From: Methylorubrum aminovorans
GTDB lineage: Bacteria; Pseudomonadota; Alphaproteobacteria; Rhizobiales; Beijerinckiaceae
DNA length: 64,000 bases
Assembly (NCBI RefSeq): GCF_022179725.1
Contig: NZ_BPRC01000019.1
Span: 23,813 to 87,812 of the forward strand
Direction of reading: 5' to 3'
Made by a program: the position numbers and the translations under genes. Shown here one piece after another: positions 23,145 through 32,016 of this stretch (within the stretch, counting starts at the first letter, position 1; each line of letters starts with the position of its first letter). The notes beneath the pieces are model-generated. The model was not told where the DNA came from. It saw nothing but the letters and a program-made list of their open reading frames with translations, and did no database searches.

Positions 23145-24841
23145 GCCGGCTCCTCACGCATGAGCCAGCGCTTGAGCACGGCCGCGACCTGCTCCTCGTC
23201 GATGTCGATGAGCTGCTCCAGCCGCTTCTGCGGCGAGCGGGCCATCTTGTCCTCCAGTTCCTCCAGCAGGCCGGCGACGCCGGGTGCGGGGAGCTTGGCC
23301 GCCTCGGCCGGGCCGCCTGTGCCGGGCAGCGCGGCACCCGGCGCAGCGAGCGCCATCGTGCCATCGGCGGCGATGCCTCCGGCGAGCGCCGGTGCGCCCT
23401 CGGGGCCGGCGAGCGCCGACGCCTCGATCGCGGCCGTCTCCGGCGTCGCCAGGATGGCGCGGAGCGCCGGGCGCAGGCCGAACCAGATCAGAAGGCCGGC
23501 CACGACGAGGATGGTCGCCGCGTTGATGAGCGTGCCGGACTGCTTCATCATCACGTCGGTGAGCGAGAGCGGCGGCACCGGCTCCAGCGGCTGGCCGTCG
23601 TTGACGAAGCCCACTGCCGCGACCTTGATCGTGTCGCCGCGCTCCTTGCTGAAGCCGGCGGCCGAGCCGACCAGCTCCTCGATCTCAGCGATCTGCTTTT
23701 CGAGCGCGGCCTTGTCGTCGGGGCCGGCAAGCGCCGTCAGGCGCGAGCGGTTGACCAGCACCGCCACCGAGAGACGGCGGATGGCGTAGCCGTCGCTCAC
23801 CGTCTGCACGGTCTTCTGGGAGATCTCGTAATTGGTGAGATCTTCCTTCTTCGAGCTCTCGTTGCTCGACTGATCGTTGCCGTCCGAGCGGGTGCGCTGG
23901 TCGGGCAGGTTCTCCTGGGCGCTGGTCGGGCGCTGGCTGTTGCGGTTCTGCGCGTTCTCGCTCTCGCGCACCGAGCGCACCGAGCGCTCGACGCGCTGGT
24001 CGGGGTTGAAGATCGTCTCGTTGGTCGACGTCTTGTCGGTGTTGAGCTGCGTCGCGACGCTGACCTCGAAATTCCCGACGCCGAGATAGGGCGCGAGCGT
24101 GCGGCGGATGTTGTCCTGCATCTCGCGGCTCACCGACTTTTCCAACGTCGCCATCTTGCCGGTGGGGGCCGTGCCGGCATCATCGCCGGCGAGCAGCACC
24201 GTGCCCTCGGAGCCGATCACGGTGACGCGGTCCGGCTTCATGCCGGGGATCGCCGAGGCGACGAGCTGGCGGATCGCCTGCGCGCCGGAGACGTCGTCGG
24301 CGGGCTCGGTGCGCACCACCACGGACGCCGAGGCCGGCTGCTGGTCGCGGCGGAACGAGCCGCGGTCGGGCAGCACAAGGTGGACGCGGGCGGCGCGCAC
24401 GCCCTTCATGCCCTGGATCGTGCGAGCGATCTCGCCCTCCAGCGCCCGCACGCGGGTCACCTCCTGCATGAAGGAGGTCATGCCGAGCGAACCGAGATCG
24501 TTGAACAGCTCGTAACCGGACTTGGAGCTTTGCGGCAGGCCCTTCTCGGCCAGCAGCATCCGCGCCTGCGCCGTGTGGCCGAAGGAGACCAGCACCGCGC
24601 TGCCGTCGGACGAGACATCGAACGGGATGCCGTTGTCCTTGAGCACGCCGCCGATGCGCGAGACGTCCTCGCGCGAGAGCCCCGTATAGAGCGTCTCCTG
24701 CGCCGGACGGCTGAGATAATAGGCGCCGATGCCGACGCCGAGAAACACCAGAAGGCCGACCAGCCCGAGGGCGATCAACCGCCTCGCGCCGAGATCGACG
24801 ATGTTGTTCCACAATCTCTCGGCTTGCTCGCGACCGAACAT
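23141..24841 (-). CDS. fliF: FliF, flagellar MS-ring protein
   Basis: Forms the membrane MS ring on which rod and C-ring assemble. Two membrane segments flank a large periplasmic region: the first at ~20-45 (ALGLVGLLVFLGVGIGAYYL), the second at ~435-460 (AATILVVAGLLIWFGLRPAL). Family blocks YTGLSREDVSRIG and VRAARVHLVLPDRGSF are clear. The C-terminal FliG-binding tail (PQKRLEQLIDIDEEQVAAVL) is intact. 566 residues, normal. First gene of a leftward operon. Confidence 0.97.
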   Translation of the reverse strand: MFGREQAERLWNNIVDLGARRLIALGLVGLLVFLGVGIGAYYLSRPAQETLYTGLSREDVSRIGGVLKDNGIPFDVSSDGSAVLVSFGHTAQARMLLAEKGLPQSSKSGYELFNDLGSLGMTSFMQEVTRVRALEGEIARTIQGMKGVRAARVHLVLPDRGSFRRDQQPASASVVVRTEPADDVSGAQAIRQLVASAIPGMKPDRVTVIGSEGTVLLAGDDAGTAPTGKMATLEKSVSREMQDNIRRTLAPYLGVGNFEVSVATQLNTDKTSTNETIFNPDQRVERSVRSVRESENAQNRNSQRPTSAQENLPDQRTRSDGNDQSSNESSKKEDLTNYEISQKTVQTVSDGYAIRRLSVAVLVNRSRLTALAGPDDKAALEKQIAEIEELVGSAAGFSKERGDTIKVAAVGFVNDGQPLEPVPPLSLTDVMMKQSGTLINAATILVVAGLLIWFGLRPALRAILATPETAAIEASALAGPEGAPALAGGIAADGTMALAAPGAALPGTGGPAEAAKLPAPGVAGLLEELEDKMARSPQKRLEQLIDIDEEQVAAVLKRWLMREEPA

Positions 24842-24956
24842 CCCCGGACCGATCCCGTTGGCGACCTGACATGCGTCGCCAGCCTGAATGAGGGCTCAGC
24901 CTTGCGCGGAGGTTGCGACTCGACGCGGACTCGACCGGTCTTCAAAATGCGGTGCC

Positions 24957-25610
24957 ATGTTCTTCGAGCTTCCGGACGAAAGCTGGATGGCCCGGGCCCG
25001 GCCGCTCGGTCCGTTCTTGTGCGATGCCGCCTTCCGCATCGCCGACAGCCTCTATGTCGGCCCCGACCACGGCATCGGCCCGGACGATTGGGAGCGGCTG
25101 CGCGTGCCCCTCGATCCGACAGACCTGCCGTGCCGCGTCGCCAATCTCGTTGCGGCGATCGATCTGCCGGGCCGCGAGGCGGCCCTGGCTGCCCATTACG
25201 AGAGGCTGATCGCCGAAGCCCGGCAGCACGATAAGCCCGCCGCCCTGGCGCATCCGTTCCCGTACTTCTCGGTGACGCCCTTGCTGCTGGAGGCCGACCG
25301 GCCGGTCGTGACCTTCCCATGGACCGATGACGTGCCGCTGACGAGTGCCGTTCTGACGGCCCTCGCCGGCACAGGCGCCAACGGCGCGGTCTGGGACGAG
25401 ATCGACCAGGGCTGGTTCATGCGCATCGTTGCCCGGGACGGAATGCTGTTCATCGCCGAGGGCGATCCGGACGAGGGGCCGGACGTCGTGCTCCGCGTCG
25501 AGGCGAGGGCGGCCGCCGCTCAGGCCGGAGCGGCCCTTGCGCGTCTGAGGACGCTGCACGCCGATCTGATCCGGGTGTTCGGACGCGATCTCTGGTCCTA
25601 TGCGAGCTGA
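24957..25610 (+). CDS. Hypothetical protein between fliF and fliP
   Basis: 217 residues with no recognised domain. Soluble composition, with blocks such as FFELPDESWMARARPLGPFL, PLDPTDLPCRVANLVAAIDL and WDEIDQGWFMRIVARDGMLF. ATG 24957 is preferred to a frame start at 24888 because the latter lies close to the fliF start. It is the only rightward gene within the leftward flagellar block, divergent from fliF and convergent with fliP. It may be unrelated to motility. Confidence 0.65.
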   Translation: MFFELPDESWMARARPLGPFLCDAAFRIADSLYVGPDHGIGPDDWERLRVPLDPTDLPCRVANLVAAIDLPGREAALAAHYERLIAEARQHDKPAALAHPFPYFSVTPLLLEADRPVVTFPWTDDVPLTSAVLTALAGTGANGAVWDEIDQGWFMRIVARDGMLFIAEGDPDEGPDVVLRVEARAAAAQAGAALARLRTLHADLIRVFGRDLWSYAS

Positions 25611-25639
25611 CCGGCCGGGAGGCGCATCCGGGACATGAT

Positions 25640-26419
25640 TCAGAAGAACGACCGCACCAGACCACTCACCAGCAGGTTCCAGCCGTCGATCAGGATGAAG
25701 AACAGCACCTTGAACGGCAGCGAGATTACGGTCGGCGGCAGCATCATCATGCCCATCGACATCACGATGGTGGAGACGATGATGTCGATGACGAGGAAGG
25801 GCAGCACGATCAGAAATCCGATCTCGAAGCCCCGGCGCAGCTCCGAGATCATGAAGGCCGGGATCAGGATGCGCAGGTCGATTTTCTCGCCGGCTTCGGC
25901 CTTCGGGAAGTTTCGGCTCGCCAGGTCCGTGAACGTCTGAAGATCCTTCGGGCGCACGTGCTGGGTCATGAACTCGCGGAAGGGCTCGACGATCTTGGTG
26001 AAGGCCTCCTCCTCGCCGATGCGGTTTTCTTGCAGCGGCTTCACGCCTTCGTTCCAGGCGCGGTCGAAGGTCGGCGCCATAACGTAGAAGGTCATGAACA
26101 GGGCGAGCGAGACGAGGAACAAGTTGGCCGGCGTGCTCTGCAGTCCGAGCCCAGAGCGCAGGAACGAGAAGGCGACGGCAAACCGCGTGAAGCTCGTCAC
26201 CATCACCAGCAGGCCCGGCGCCAGCGACAAGACGGTGAGGAGCGCGACAAGCTGGATGATGCGCCCGGATGCGGCGCCGTTGCCCGGCGGCAGCAGGGCA
26301 TCGAGGCCGGGCACACCGGTGACGCCGCCGGGCGCAGCGCCCTGCGCCAGGGCGGCGGTGGCGGACAGGCCCAGGACGGCCGCAGCCAGCGTCAGGCGCC
26401 GAACCACCCGCCCACTCAT
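25640..26419 (-). CDS. fliP: FliP, flagellar export gate protein
   Basis: Core subunit of the FliPQR export gate. A cleavable-type signal (VVRRLTLAAAVLGLSATAALA) is followed by four membrane helices. Conserved FliP blocks include VTSFTRFAVAFSFLRSGLGL, LFLVSLALFMTFYVM and LIPAFMISELRRGFEIGFLI. 259 residues, ordinary. fliQ and fliR do not follow here, although they often do. The start overlaps the fliL stop by 4 bp. Confidence 0.97.
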   Translation of the reverse strand: MSGRVVRRLTLAAAVLGLSATAALAQGAAPGGVTGVPGLDALLPPGNGAASGRIIQLVALLTVLSLAPGLLVMVTSFTRFAVAFSFLRSGLGLQSTPANLFLVSLALFMTFYVMAPTFDRAWNEGVKPLQENRIGEEEAFTKIVEPFREFMTQHVRPKDLQTFTDLASRNFPKAEAGEKIDLRILIPAFMISELRRGFEIGFLIVLPFLVIDIIVSTIVMSMGMMMLPPTVISLPFKVLFFILIDGWNLLVSGLVRSFF

Positions 26420-26895
26420 TGCACCACCAGCGATTCGACGATGAGTTCGCGCACCACCCCCTTGGTGCGGATCGCGACGCGCTCGTTGAGATCCTCGCGC
26501 AGGTGCTGGAGGCCGTTGGCGCCCTCGATCTGCGCCATCGACATCGTGCGCAGATAGGCCAGCGCGTCGGCGCGGATCTCGGCCAGCGTCACGTCGGGGT
26601 TCGGGAGCGTCCCGGTCTTGAAGACGACCGAGGATTCGATCCGCACCCAGGAATCGGTCGGCTCGGCGAGGTTGGCGACCACCGAGCCGACGCTGCGCAG
26701 GGAGAGGTCGCCGGTATAGTTCAGCACCTTCACCGCCTTGTCAGCCTCCTCGCGCTTCTTGAGGTCGACCGACTTCTCGACGCTGCCGAGGAGGTAGACC
26801 CCGAGACCGCCCCCGGTGCCGACGGCGACGAGGGTGACGAGCGCGAGCGCCCCGATCCAGCCCTTGCCGGTCTTCTTGGTGTCCTTGTCGGCCAT
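26416..26895 (-). CDS. fliL: FliL, flagellar basal-body-associated protein
   Basis: Single-pass inner-membrane protein that rings the stator. A membrane helix lies near residues 13-33 (GWIGALALVTLVAVGTGGGL), followed by a periplasmic domain with a C-terminal RTKGVVRELIVESLVVQ end typical of FliL. 159 residues. Lies between flgH and fliP in the leftward operon, overlapping fliP by 4 bp. Confidence 0.9.
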   Translation of the reverse strand: MADKDTKKTGKGWIGALALVTLVAVGTGGGLGVYLLGSVEKSVDLKKREEADKAVKVLNYTGDLSLRSVGSVVANLAEPTDSWVRIESSVVFKTGTLPNPDVTLAEIRADALAYLRTMSMAQIEGANGLQHLREDLNERVAIRTKGVVRELIVESLVVQ

Positions 26896-26906
26896 GCTCG
26901 CCCCCG

Positions 26907-27617
26907 TCAGAACGGCGCCACGGTCTCGAAGACCTGCTGGCCCAGCGTCGGGTTCTGCACGTCGGTGAGTCGTCCGCGCCCGCCGTAGGAGATGCGGGCC
27001 TCGGCGATCTTGTCATAGTCGATGGTGTTCTTGCGCGAGATGTCCCGCGGGCGGACGATGCCGGCGACGTTGAGCACGCGCACCTCGTTGTTGACCCGCA
27101 CTTCCTGCGACCCCGAGATCACCACGTTGCCGTTGGGCAGTACTTCCGTGACGACCGCCGCCACCGAGAGGCTGAGCGACTCTTTGCGGTCGATCGAGCC
27201 CTGGCCCTTGGTCTCGGTGCCGGAGCGGATGCCGGTATCGGCGGTGGCCGAATCCTTCAGCGCCGAGACGCCGTAGCCGAAATCGAAGCCGAGGAAGCTC
27301 TTCTGGCTGCGCTCACGCTCGGTCGCGTTGTCGAACTGCGCCTTGTCGTTGATGGCGATGCTGACCGTGATGACGTCACCGACGTCGCGGGCGCGGGGAT
27401 CCTGGTAGAGCGCGGCGCTCGCCGGGCTCCAGGTCGAATGGTAGCTGTGGCGTGCGCCCAGCGCACCGAAGCTGGTCGGCAGCGGCTCACGCGGCGCGTT
27501 GAGGCCGGTGCCGATCGGCGTCAGCACGGGCGGCCGGCCGATGCGGTCGAGATCGCTCTGGCAGGCGCCGAGCGAGAGGGCGAGCAGGGCCGCCGCAGCG
27601 GTGGCGGGAAAGCGCAT
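26907..27617 (-). CDS. flgH: FlgH, flagellar L-ring lipoprotein
   Basis: Outer-membrane ring protein. Lipoprotein signal with lipobox LSLGAC, lipidation Cys at C19. Typical blocks include GALGARHSYHSTWSPASAAL, YQDPRARDVGDVITVSI and the C-terminal RGRLTDVQNPTLGQQVFETV. 236 residues. The ATG at 27617 shares one base with the motE stop, so it is coupled; the frame extends upstream only as a shadow of motE. Confidence 0.96.
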   Translation of the reverse strand: MRFPATAAAALLALSLGACQSDLDRIGRPPVLTPIGTGLNAPREPLPTSFGALGARHSYHSTWSPASAALYQDPRARDVGDVITVSIAINDKAQFDNATERERSQKSFLGFDFGYGVSALKDSATADTGIRSGTETKGQGSIDRKESLSLSVAAVVTEVLPNGNVVISGSQEVRVNNEVRVLNVAGIVRPRDISRKNTIDYDKIAEARISYGGRGRLTDVQNPTLGQQVFETVAPF

Positions 27618-28204
27618 CACGACCTCTGGTTCTTCTTCGGGGCCGGCGCGGTCGCGTCCTTGCGGCCGGATTCCGACATGGCACGGGCGAGGTTGGCGGC
27701 GCGCGCGGCTTCCATCTCGGAGAGGATGGCGCTGGCCGTGCGGGCATTGAGCTTGGTCAGCAGGGCGGCCGCCGCCTCGTCGGGCATATTGGCGAGCTGG
27801 AGTGCAGCCGCGTCGGGGCGCATCTTGGCGTAGACCGCCACCACGCTCTCGTCGGCCTTGGCGAGGAACTCGTTGCGGCGCTTGAGCCAAGCCTCGTACT
27901 CGGCCCGCTTCTCTTCGAGTAGCTTGATGCGCTCCTCGACCTGCCGCTCCATCGCCGCGAGCTGCTCCTTCTGCCACGCGAAGCGGGCATCCGCCGCGGC
28001 GTCGGCGATGTTGGCGCAGTAGCCGGACTTGGCCGGTTCCTTGGCGACGAAGTCCTGGGCCGAGACCTCTTTCGGCGCGTCGCGGGCGGCGAGCGCCCGC
28101 AACGCCGCTTCTTTTGCCGGGTCGGTCTGCTCGCCGCCGGCGGCGAGCGCCGTACCGGAGAGGGCGAGCCAGCACAGGCCGGTGCGCAGCATCGTCTTCA
28201 TCAC
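27617..28204 (-). CDS. motE: MotE, periplasmic chaperone for MotC
   Basis: 195 residues. Signal peptide (LRTGLCWLALSGTALAAG), a coiled coil from ~85 to 125 (KEQLAAMERQVEERIKLLEE), then a C-terminal MgtE_N-like helical repeat (YAKMRPDAAALQLANMPDEA). This matches MotE of rhizobia, which stabilises MotC. Its place between flgI and flgH, and the presence of motC nearby, agree. Overlaps flgI by 4 bp. Confidence 0.85.
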   Translation of the reverse strand: MMKTMLRTGLCWLALSGTALAAGGEQTDPAKEAALRALAARDAPKEVSAQDFVAKEPAKSGYCANIADAAADARFAWQKEQLAAMERQVEERIKLLEEKRAEYEAWLKRRNEFLAKADESVVAVYAKMRPDAAALQLANMPDEAAAALLTKLNARTASAILSEMEAARAANLARAMSESGRKDATAPAPKKNQRS

Positions 28205-29334
28205 TGCACCACGAGCTCCGCCTGGAGGGCGCCGGCGGTCTTCACCGCTTGCAGGATCGCGATGATGTCGGTGGGCTTCAGCCCGACCTGATTGAGGCCG
28301 CGCACCAGCGTCTGCAGATCGGAGCCGCCGAGGATCGCGAGCTTGCCGCGCTCCTCCCGCGCCGTCACCTCGGTGCGCGGCACGACGACGGTCTGGCCGT
28401 TGGAGAAGGGCTCGGGCTGCGACACTTCCGGCGCTTCGGTGACGCGCACGGTGAGGTTGCCGTGCGTCACGGCGACCGTGGAGATCGTCACATTGCGCCC
28501 GATCACCACCGTGCCGGTGCGCTGGTCGACGACGACGCGGGCCGGGGTGTCGGGCTGGATCGTCAGGTCGCCGATCTGCGCCACGAGCCGGGTCTGGGCC
28601 ATCTGGCGGGAGCGCAACACCACGACGGCGCGCTGGTCGCGGGCACTAGCGATGCGCCGGCCGAAGGCGCTCATCGACCACGCGTTGATCGCGTCCGAGA
28701 TCTGGGTCGCGGTCTTGAAGTCGGGGTTCTTCAGCTCGAACACGAGTTCGGGCAGATCGCGGAAGGTGCCGGGCACCTCGCGCTCGATCAACGCGCCGTT
28801 GGGGATGCGGCCGGCCGTCGGCACGCCCTGCGTCAGCTGTTCGGCCTGCCCCTGCACCGAGAAGCCGGAAACCGCAAGCGGCCCTTGCGCCGCGGCGTAG
28901 ACGAGGCCGTCGCCGCCGGTGAGCGGCGTCATCAGCAGCGTGCCGCCGCGCAGCGAGGTGGCATCGCCCATGGAGGTCACGGTGACGTCGATGCGCGAGC
29001 CGGTGCCGGTATAGGGCGGCAGGTCGGCGGTCACCATCACGGCGGCGATGTTGCGGGTGCGCAGGCGCGCGTCGCGCACGTTGATGCCGAGCCGGTCCAG
29101 CAGCGATTGCAGCGACTGCTCGGTGAACTGCGCGTTGCGCAAGGTGTCGCCGGTGCCCTGCAGGCCGGTGACGAGGCCGTAGCCGAAGATCTGGTTGTCG
29201 CGCACGCCCTTGAGCGTGGCGATGTCCTTGATGCGGGTGCCGGCGGCGAAGACCGGGCCGGTCATGACGGCGAAGCCCAGGCCGGTGAGCAGGCCGAGCA
29301 GAACCGCGAGAAACAGACGGCGGAGGGGGGTCAT
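28201..29334 (-). CDS. flgI: FlgI, flagellar P-ring protein
   Basis: Periplasmic ring around the rod. Signal peptide at 1-30, then the canonical RIKDIATLKGVRDNQIFGYG, LVTGLQGTGDTLRNAQFTEQ and NIAAVMVTADLPPYTGTGSR. 377 residues, normal. It follows flgA with a 4-bp overlap, the common flgA-flgI order. Confidence 0.97.
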   Translation of the reverse strand: MTPLRRLFLAVLLGLLTGLGFAVMTGPVFAAGTRIKDIATLKGVRDNQIFGYGLVTGLQGTGDTLRNAQFTEQSLQSLLDRLGINVRDARLRTRNIAAVMVTADLPPYTGTGSRIDVTVTSMGDATSLRGGTLLMTPLTGGDGLVYAAAQGPLAVSGFSVQGQAEQLTQGVPTAGRIPNGALIEREVPGTFRDLPELVFELKNPDFKTATQISDAINAWSMSAFGRRIASARDQRAVVVLRSRQMAQTRLVAQIGDLTIQPDTPARVVVDQRTGTVVIGRNVTISTVAVTHGNLTVRVTEAPEVSQPEPFSNGQTVVVPRTEVTAREERGKLAILGGSDLQTLVRGLNQVGLKPTDIIAILQAVKTAGALQAELVVQ

Positions 29335-29822
29335 TGCGCGCCGATCCGGATGCGGCCGTCGGCCATCACCGTGCCGAGGATGATGCGGTTGGTGTCGGTG
29401 TTTCGCACGCGGATCGTCTCGCCGAGCCCGCCGTTCTGAAGCGGCGCGCCGATGGCGGTGATGACGAGGCCGTTCTCCTCGAAGATCATCTGCGTCGGGG
29501 CACCCCGGCTGACGAGGCGAGGGTCGTCCACGGCGTTGACCGGCACCGGTTCGCCCGGCAGCAGCATCCGCCGGGCGGTGCGGCCGGCGATCGCGGCGGA
29601 GGCGTCGATGACGGCCGTGCGCGCCCGATAGGTCGCGGGATAGGCCTGCATCCGCAGCATCGATTCCTTGATCGTGTCGCCGGGATAGATCGTGACCGTG
29701 GGCACCGGCAGCATGAGCTCGGCACTTGCCATGCCCTCGGCGGCGCGCGCCGGTGCGGCGAGGACCGGGCCGGCAGCGAGGGCGGCGAGCACGAGGCCGC
29801 GGACGAAGGTCTTGCGGGGCAT
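29331..29822 (-). CDS. flgA: FlgA, P-ring assembly chaperone
   Basis: Periplasmic chaperone for FlgI polymerisation. Signal peptide to about residue 27, then a SAF/FlgA domain: VYPGDTI-like TIYPGDTIKESMLRMQAYPA, RMLLPGEPVPVNAVDDPRLV, and the C-terminal GETIRVRNTDTNRIILGTVM. 163 residues, shorter than enteric FlgA and typical of alphaproteobacteria. Confidence 0.92.
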   Translation of the reverse strand: MPRKTFVRGLVLAALAAGPVLAAPARAAEGMASAELMLPVPTVTIYPGDTIKESMLRMQAYPATYRARTAVIDASAAIAGRTARRMLLPGEPVPVNAVDDPRLVSRGAPTQMIFEENGLVITAIGAPLQNGGLGETIRVRNTDTNRIILGTVMADGRIRIGAQ

Positions 29823-29879
29823 GGGAGATCGCGCCGGAGGAGGGGAAGGGGAGGGACGCCGCGGAGGATGCGGCGGGCG

Positions 29880-30668
29880 CTAGCGGATGCCCTTGGAGAC
29901 GGTGCCGGCCATCTCGTCGGCGGCCTGGATCACCTTCGAGTTCATCTCGAACGCGCGCTGGGCCGTGATCAGGCTGGTGATCTCCTTGACCGGATCGACG
30001 TTCGAGCCTTCGAGGTAGCCCTGCTGCAGCCGGCCGTAGCTGACGTCGCCGGGATTGCCGACGACCGGCGCGCCGGAGGCCGGGGTCTCGCGATAGAGGC
30101 CGTTGCCGAGCGGCTCGAGGCCGGATTCGTTGGCGAAGTTGACGAGGGTGAGCTGGCCGATATTCTGCGGCGCCACCTGCCCGTCGATCTTGGCGAAGAC
30201 CTGACCCGATTCGTTGACCGTCACCTGAGTAGTGTTGGCCGGAATCAGGATCGCCGGATCGACGGCGTAGCCTTCCATGGTCACGAGCTGGCCGGCATTG
30301 TTCTTGTTGAACGAGCCGGCGCGGGTATAGTTGATCTCGCCGGCCGGGCTGGTGATCTGGAAGTAGCCGCGCCCGTTCACCGCCAGATCGAGCTGGTTGC
30401 CGGTATTGGCGAGCGACCCCTGCCGGTGCAGGTTGCGGATCGCGGCGGCGCGCACGCCGAGGCCGAGCATCGCGCCCTCCGGCACCGCTTCCTGACCCGC
30501 CTGGTTCGGCACGCCCTGCTGCCGCTCGGCCTGATAGAGCAGGTCGGTGAACTCGGCCCGCGCGCCCTTGAACCCGGTGGTGTTCAGGTTGGCGATGTTG
30601 TTGGCGATGACTTCGAGGTTGAGCTGCTGGGCGGACATGCCCGTGGCGGCGATGGCGAGCGCGCGCAT
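29880..30668 (-). CDS. flgG: FlgG, distal rod protein
   Basis: Distal rod subunit, secreted by the flagellar export system and lacking a cleaved signal peptide. N-terminal rod motif MSAQQLNLEVIANNIANLNT followed by TGFKGARAEF; C-terminal helix TSLITAQRAFEMNSKVIQAA. 262 residues, normal. No flgF is adjacent, although flgF often precedes flgG. A 57-bp gap separates it from flgA. Confidence 0.97.
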   Translation of the reverse strand: MRALAIAATGMSAQQLNLEVIANNIANLNTTGFKGARAEFTDLLYQAERQQGVPNQAGQEAVPEGAMLGLGVRAAAIRNLHRQGSLANTGNQLDLAVNGRGYFQITSPAGEINYTRAGSFNKNNAGQLVTMEGYAVDPAILIPANTTQVTVNESGQVFAKIDGQVAPQNIGQLTLVNFANESGLEPLGNGLYRETPASGAPVVGNPGDVSYGRLQQGYLEGSNVDPVKEITSLITAQRAFEMNSKVIQAADEMAGTVSKGIR

Positions 30669-30693
30669 GGCGAGGATTCCTTGAGGTGACCGA

Positions 30694-31047
30694 TCAGATC
30701 GGCATGCGGCTGAGTTCGAGGTAGGCGGCGACGACCTTGTCGCGGATCGCCACCACGGTCTGGAGGCTCTGCTCGGCGGACATCACCGCCTCGACCACCT
30801 GCTGCGCGGTCGCCTTGCCCTGGATGCCGGAGATCGCCGTCGCCTCGCCGGTGCGGATGGCGTCGCGGGCGCTGGCCGCCACCTGGGCCATCACGTCGCC
30901 GAAATCGGTGGGCGCCGTGGCGGCGGGCCCGGCGATGCCTGAAACGGCGGCGGGGCTGAACGCGGCCTTCTGGGTCGGCGCCGTCTCGGCGAACGAGGTG
31001 CCGGCGATCTTGTCGAAGGCCGAGAGGGAGGAAAGAGCTTCGATCAT
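30694..31047 (-). CDS. fliE: FliE, MS-ring to rod junction protein
   Basis: 117-residue export substrate that links FliF to the rod. The C-terminal FliE signature is clear: VVEAVMSAEQSLQTVVAIRD followed by KVVAAYLELSRMPI. It lies between flgC and flgG, the rhizobial order. Confidence 0.95.
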   Translation of the reverse strand: MIEALSSLSAFDKIAGTSFAETAPTQKAAFSPAAVSGIAGPAATAPTDFGDVMAQVAASARDAIRTGEATAISGIQGKATAQQVVEAVMSAEQSLQTVVAIRDKVVAAYLELSRMPI

Positions 31048-31058
31048 CGCGGGCGGTC

Positions 31059-31475
31059 TCAGGACTTCAGGAGATCGATGACGCTGGCGACCATGGCCCG
31101 GGCCTGCTTGATGACCTGGAGGTTCGCCTCGTAGGAGCGGTTGGCCTCGCGCATGTCCGCCATCTCGACGAGCATGTTCACGTTGGGCAGCTTGACTTTG
31201 CCGCTCTCGTCCGCCGCCGGGTTGGCCGGGTCGTGCTCGGTGCGGAACGGGGCGGTGTCGGTGCCGATCTCGCGCAGGCGCACCGAGGCGAGCCCCGCCG
31301 CCCGGTCGAGTTCGGCCCGGAAGGTCACCGTCTTGCGGGCGTAGGGGTCGGCGCCCGGCGTCGAACCGGTCGATTGCGCGTTGGCGAGGTTCTCCGAGAC
31401 GACCCGCATGCGCAGCGATTGCGCTTCGAGGCCGGCGCTGGCGAGCCGCGAGGCGGAGAGCAGGGGATCGATCAT
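31059..31475 (-). CDS. flgC: FlgC, proximal rod protein
   Basis: 138 residues. N-terminal SASRLASAGLEAQSLRMRVV followed by SENLANAQSTGSTPG is the rod-protein motif; the C-terminus has LPNVNMLVEMADMREANRSY then EANLQVIKQARAM. ATG 31475 overlaps the flgB stop by 4 bp (ATGA). The longer upstream frame is a shadow of flgB. Confidence 0.96.
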   Translation of the reverse strand: MIDPLLSASRLASAGLEAQSLRMRVVSENLANAQSTGSTPGADPYARKTVTFRAELDRAAGLASVRLREIGTDTAPFRTEHDPANPAADESGKVKLPNVNMLVEMADMREANRSYEANLQVIKQARAMVASVIDLLKS

Positions 31476-31861
31476 GATCCGCTCCGCACCGCGGCCATCA
31501 GCATGCGGTGGAACGACTTCACCACCGCCGTGTCGAGGTTGTGCTCGCGGGAGACCGTGCCGGCCTTGAGCATTTCCTGCTCCAGGCTGACCGCGCTCGA
31601 CGATTCGAGCACTTCCCAGTTCCCCGTGGACGCGCCCTCGCGCACGGGGATGCGGTTGCCCTGCGCCTCGAGATGGGCGCCGCTCGTGGCGGACATTTCG
31701 AGGCCGGTCCGCGCCAGAACCTGGGCGAAGGGGACCACGTCCCGCGCCTTGTAGCCGGGAGTGTTCGCGTTCGCGACGTTGCCGGCGATGGTGGCCTGCC
31801 GCGTCGCGAGGTAGCGCGCATGCTGCGAGGCGAGGTCGAACAGGTGGACGCCGGTTGTCAT
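31472..31861 (-). CDS. flgB: FlgB, proximal rod protein
   Basis: 129 residues, first gene of the leftward flgBC-fliE-flgGAI-motE-flgH-fliLP operon. The motif ATIAGNVANANTPGYKARDV is the family signature; the C-terminal helix region is VVKSFHRMLMAAVRSGS. ATG 31861 is preferred over a start at 31966 because the extra 35 residues (basic, Pro-rich) are not family-like. Confidence 0.94.
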   Translation of the reverse strand: MTTGVHLFDLASQHARYLATRQATIAGNVANANTPGYKARDVVPFAQVLARTGLEMSATSGAHLEAQGNRIPVREGASTGNWEVLESSSAVSLEQEMLKAGTVSREHNLDTAVVKSFHRMLMAAVRSGS

Positions 31862-31962
31862 GGCAACGCCCCCATCCCAAGGGCTTCCGGAGAAACACGG
31901 GACGCGGGGCGTGCCCGGATGGTGGACCCTGCGTCGGATGGGAGGTTTAGGTAGGCAATCTT

Positions 31963-31981
31963 GCACGAGGCTGGCTCGTGC
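31963..31981. promoter_or_regulatory. Inverted repeat between flgB and the heparinase-like gene
   Basis: A perfect 7-bp inverted repeat GCACGAG-GCTGG-CTCGTGC lies about 100 bp before flgB and 36 bp before the divergent gene. A consensus TTGACA follows at 31983-31988 on the rightward strand, though no good -10 was seen. It could be an operator or the end of a leader structure. Confidence 0.3.
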
Positions 31982-32016
31982 CTTGACAGGGACGCCCCTC
32001 GCGGTAGCGCCTGCGG

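Noticed and set aside
23123..25234. 703-codon rightward ORF over fliF
   Set aside because: Shadow of fliF; low-complexity Arg/Ala/His composition, no recognisable domain.
29334..30689. 451-codon rightward ORF over flgA-flgG
   Set aside because: Antisense to two well-recognised flagellar genes and without its own ribosome site.
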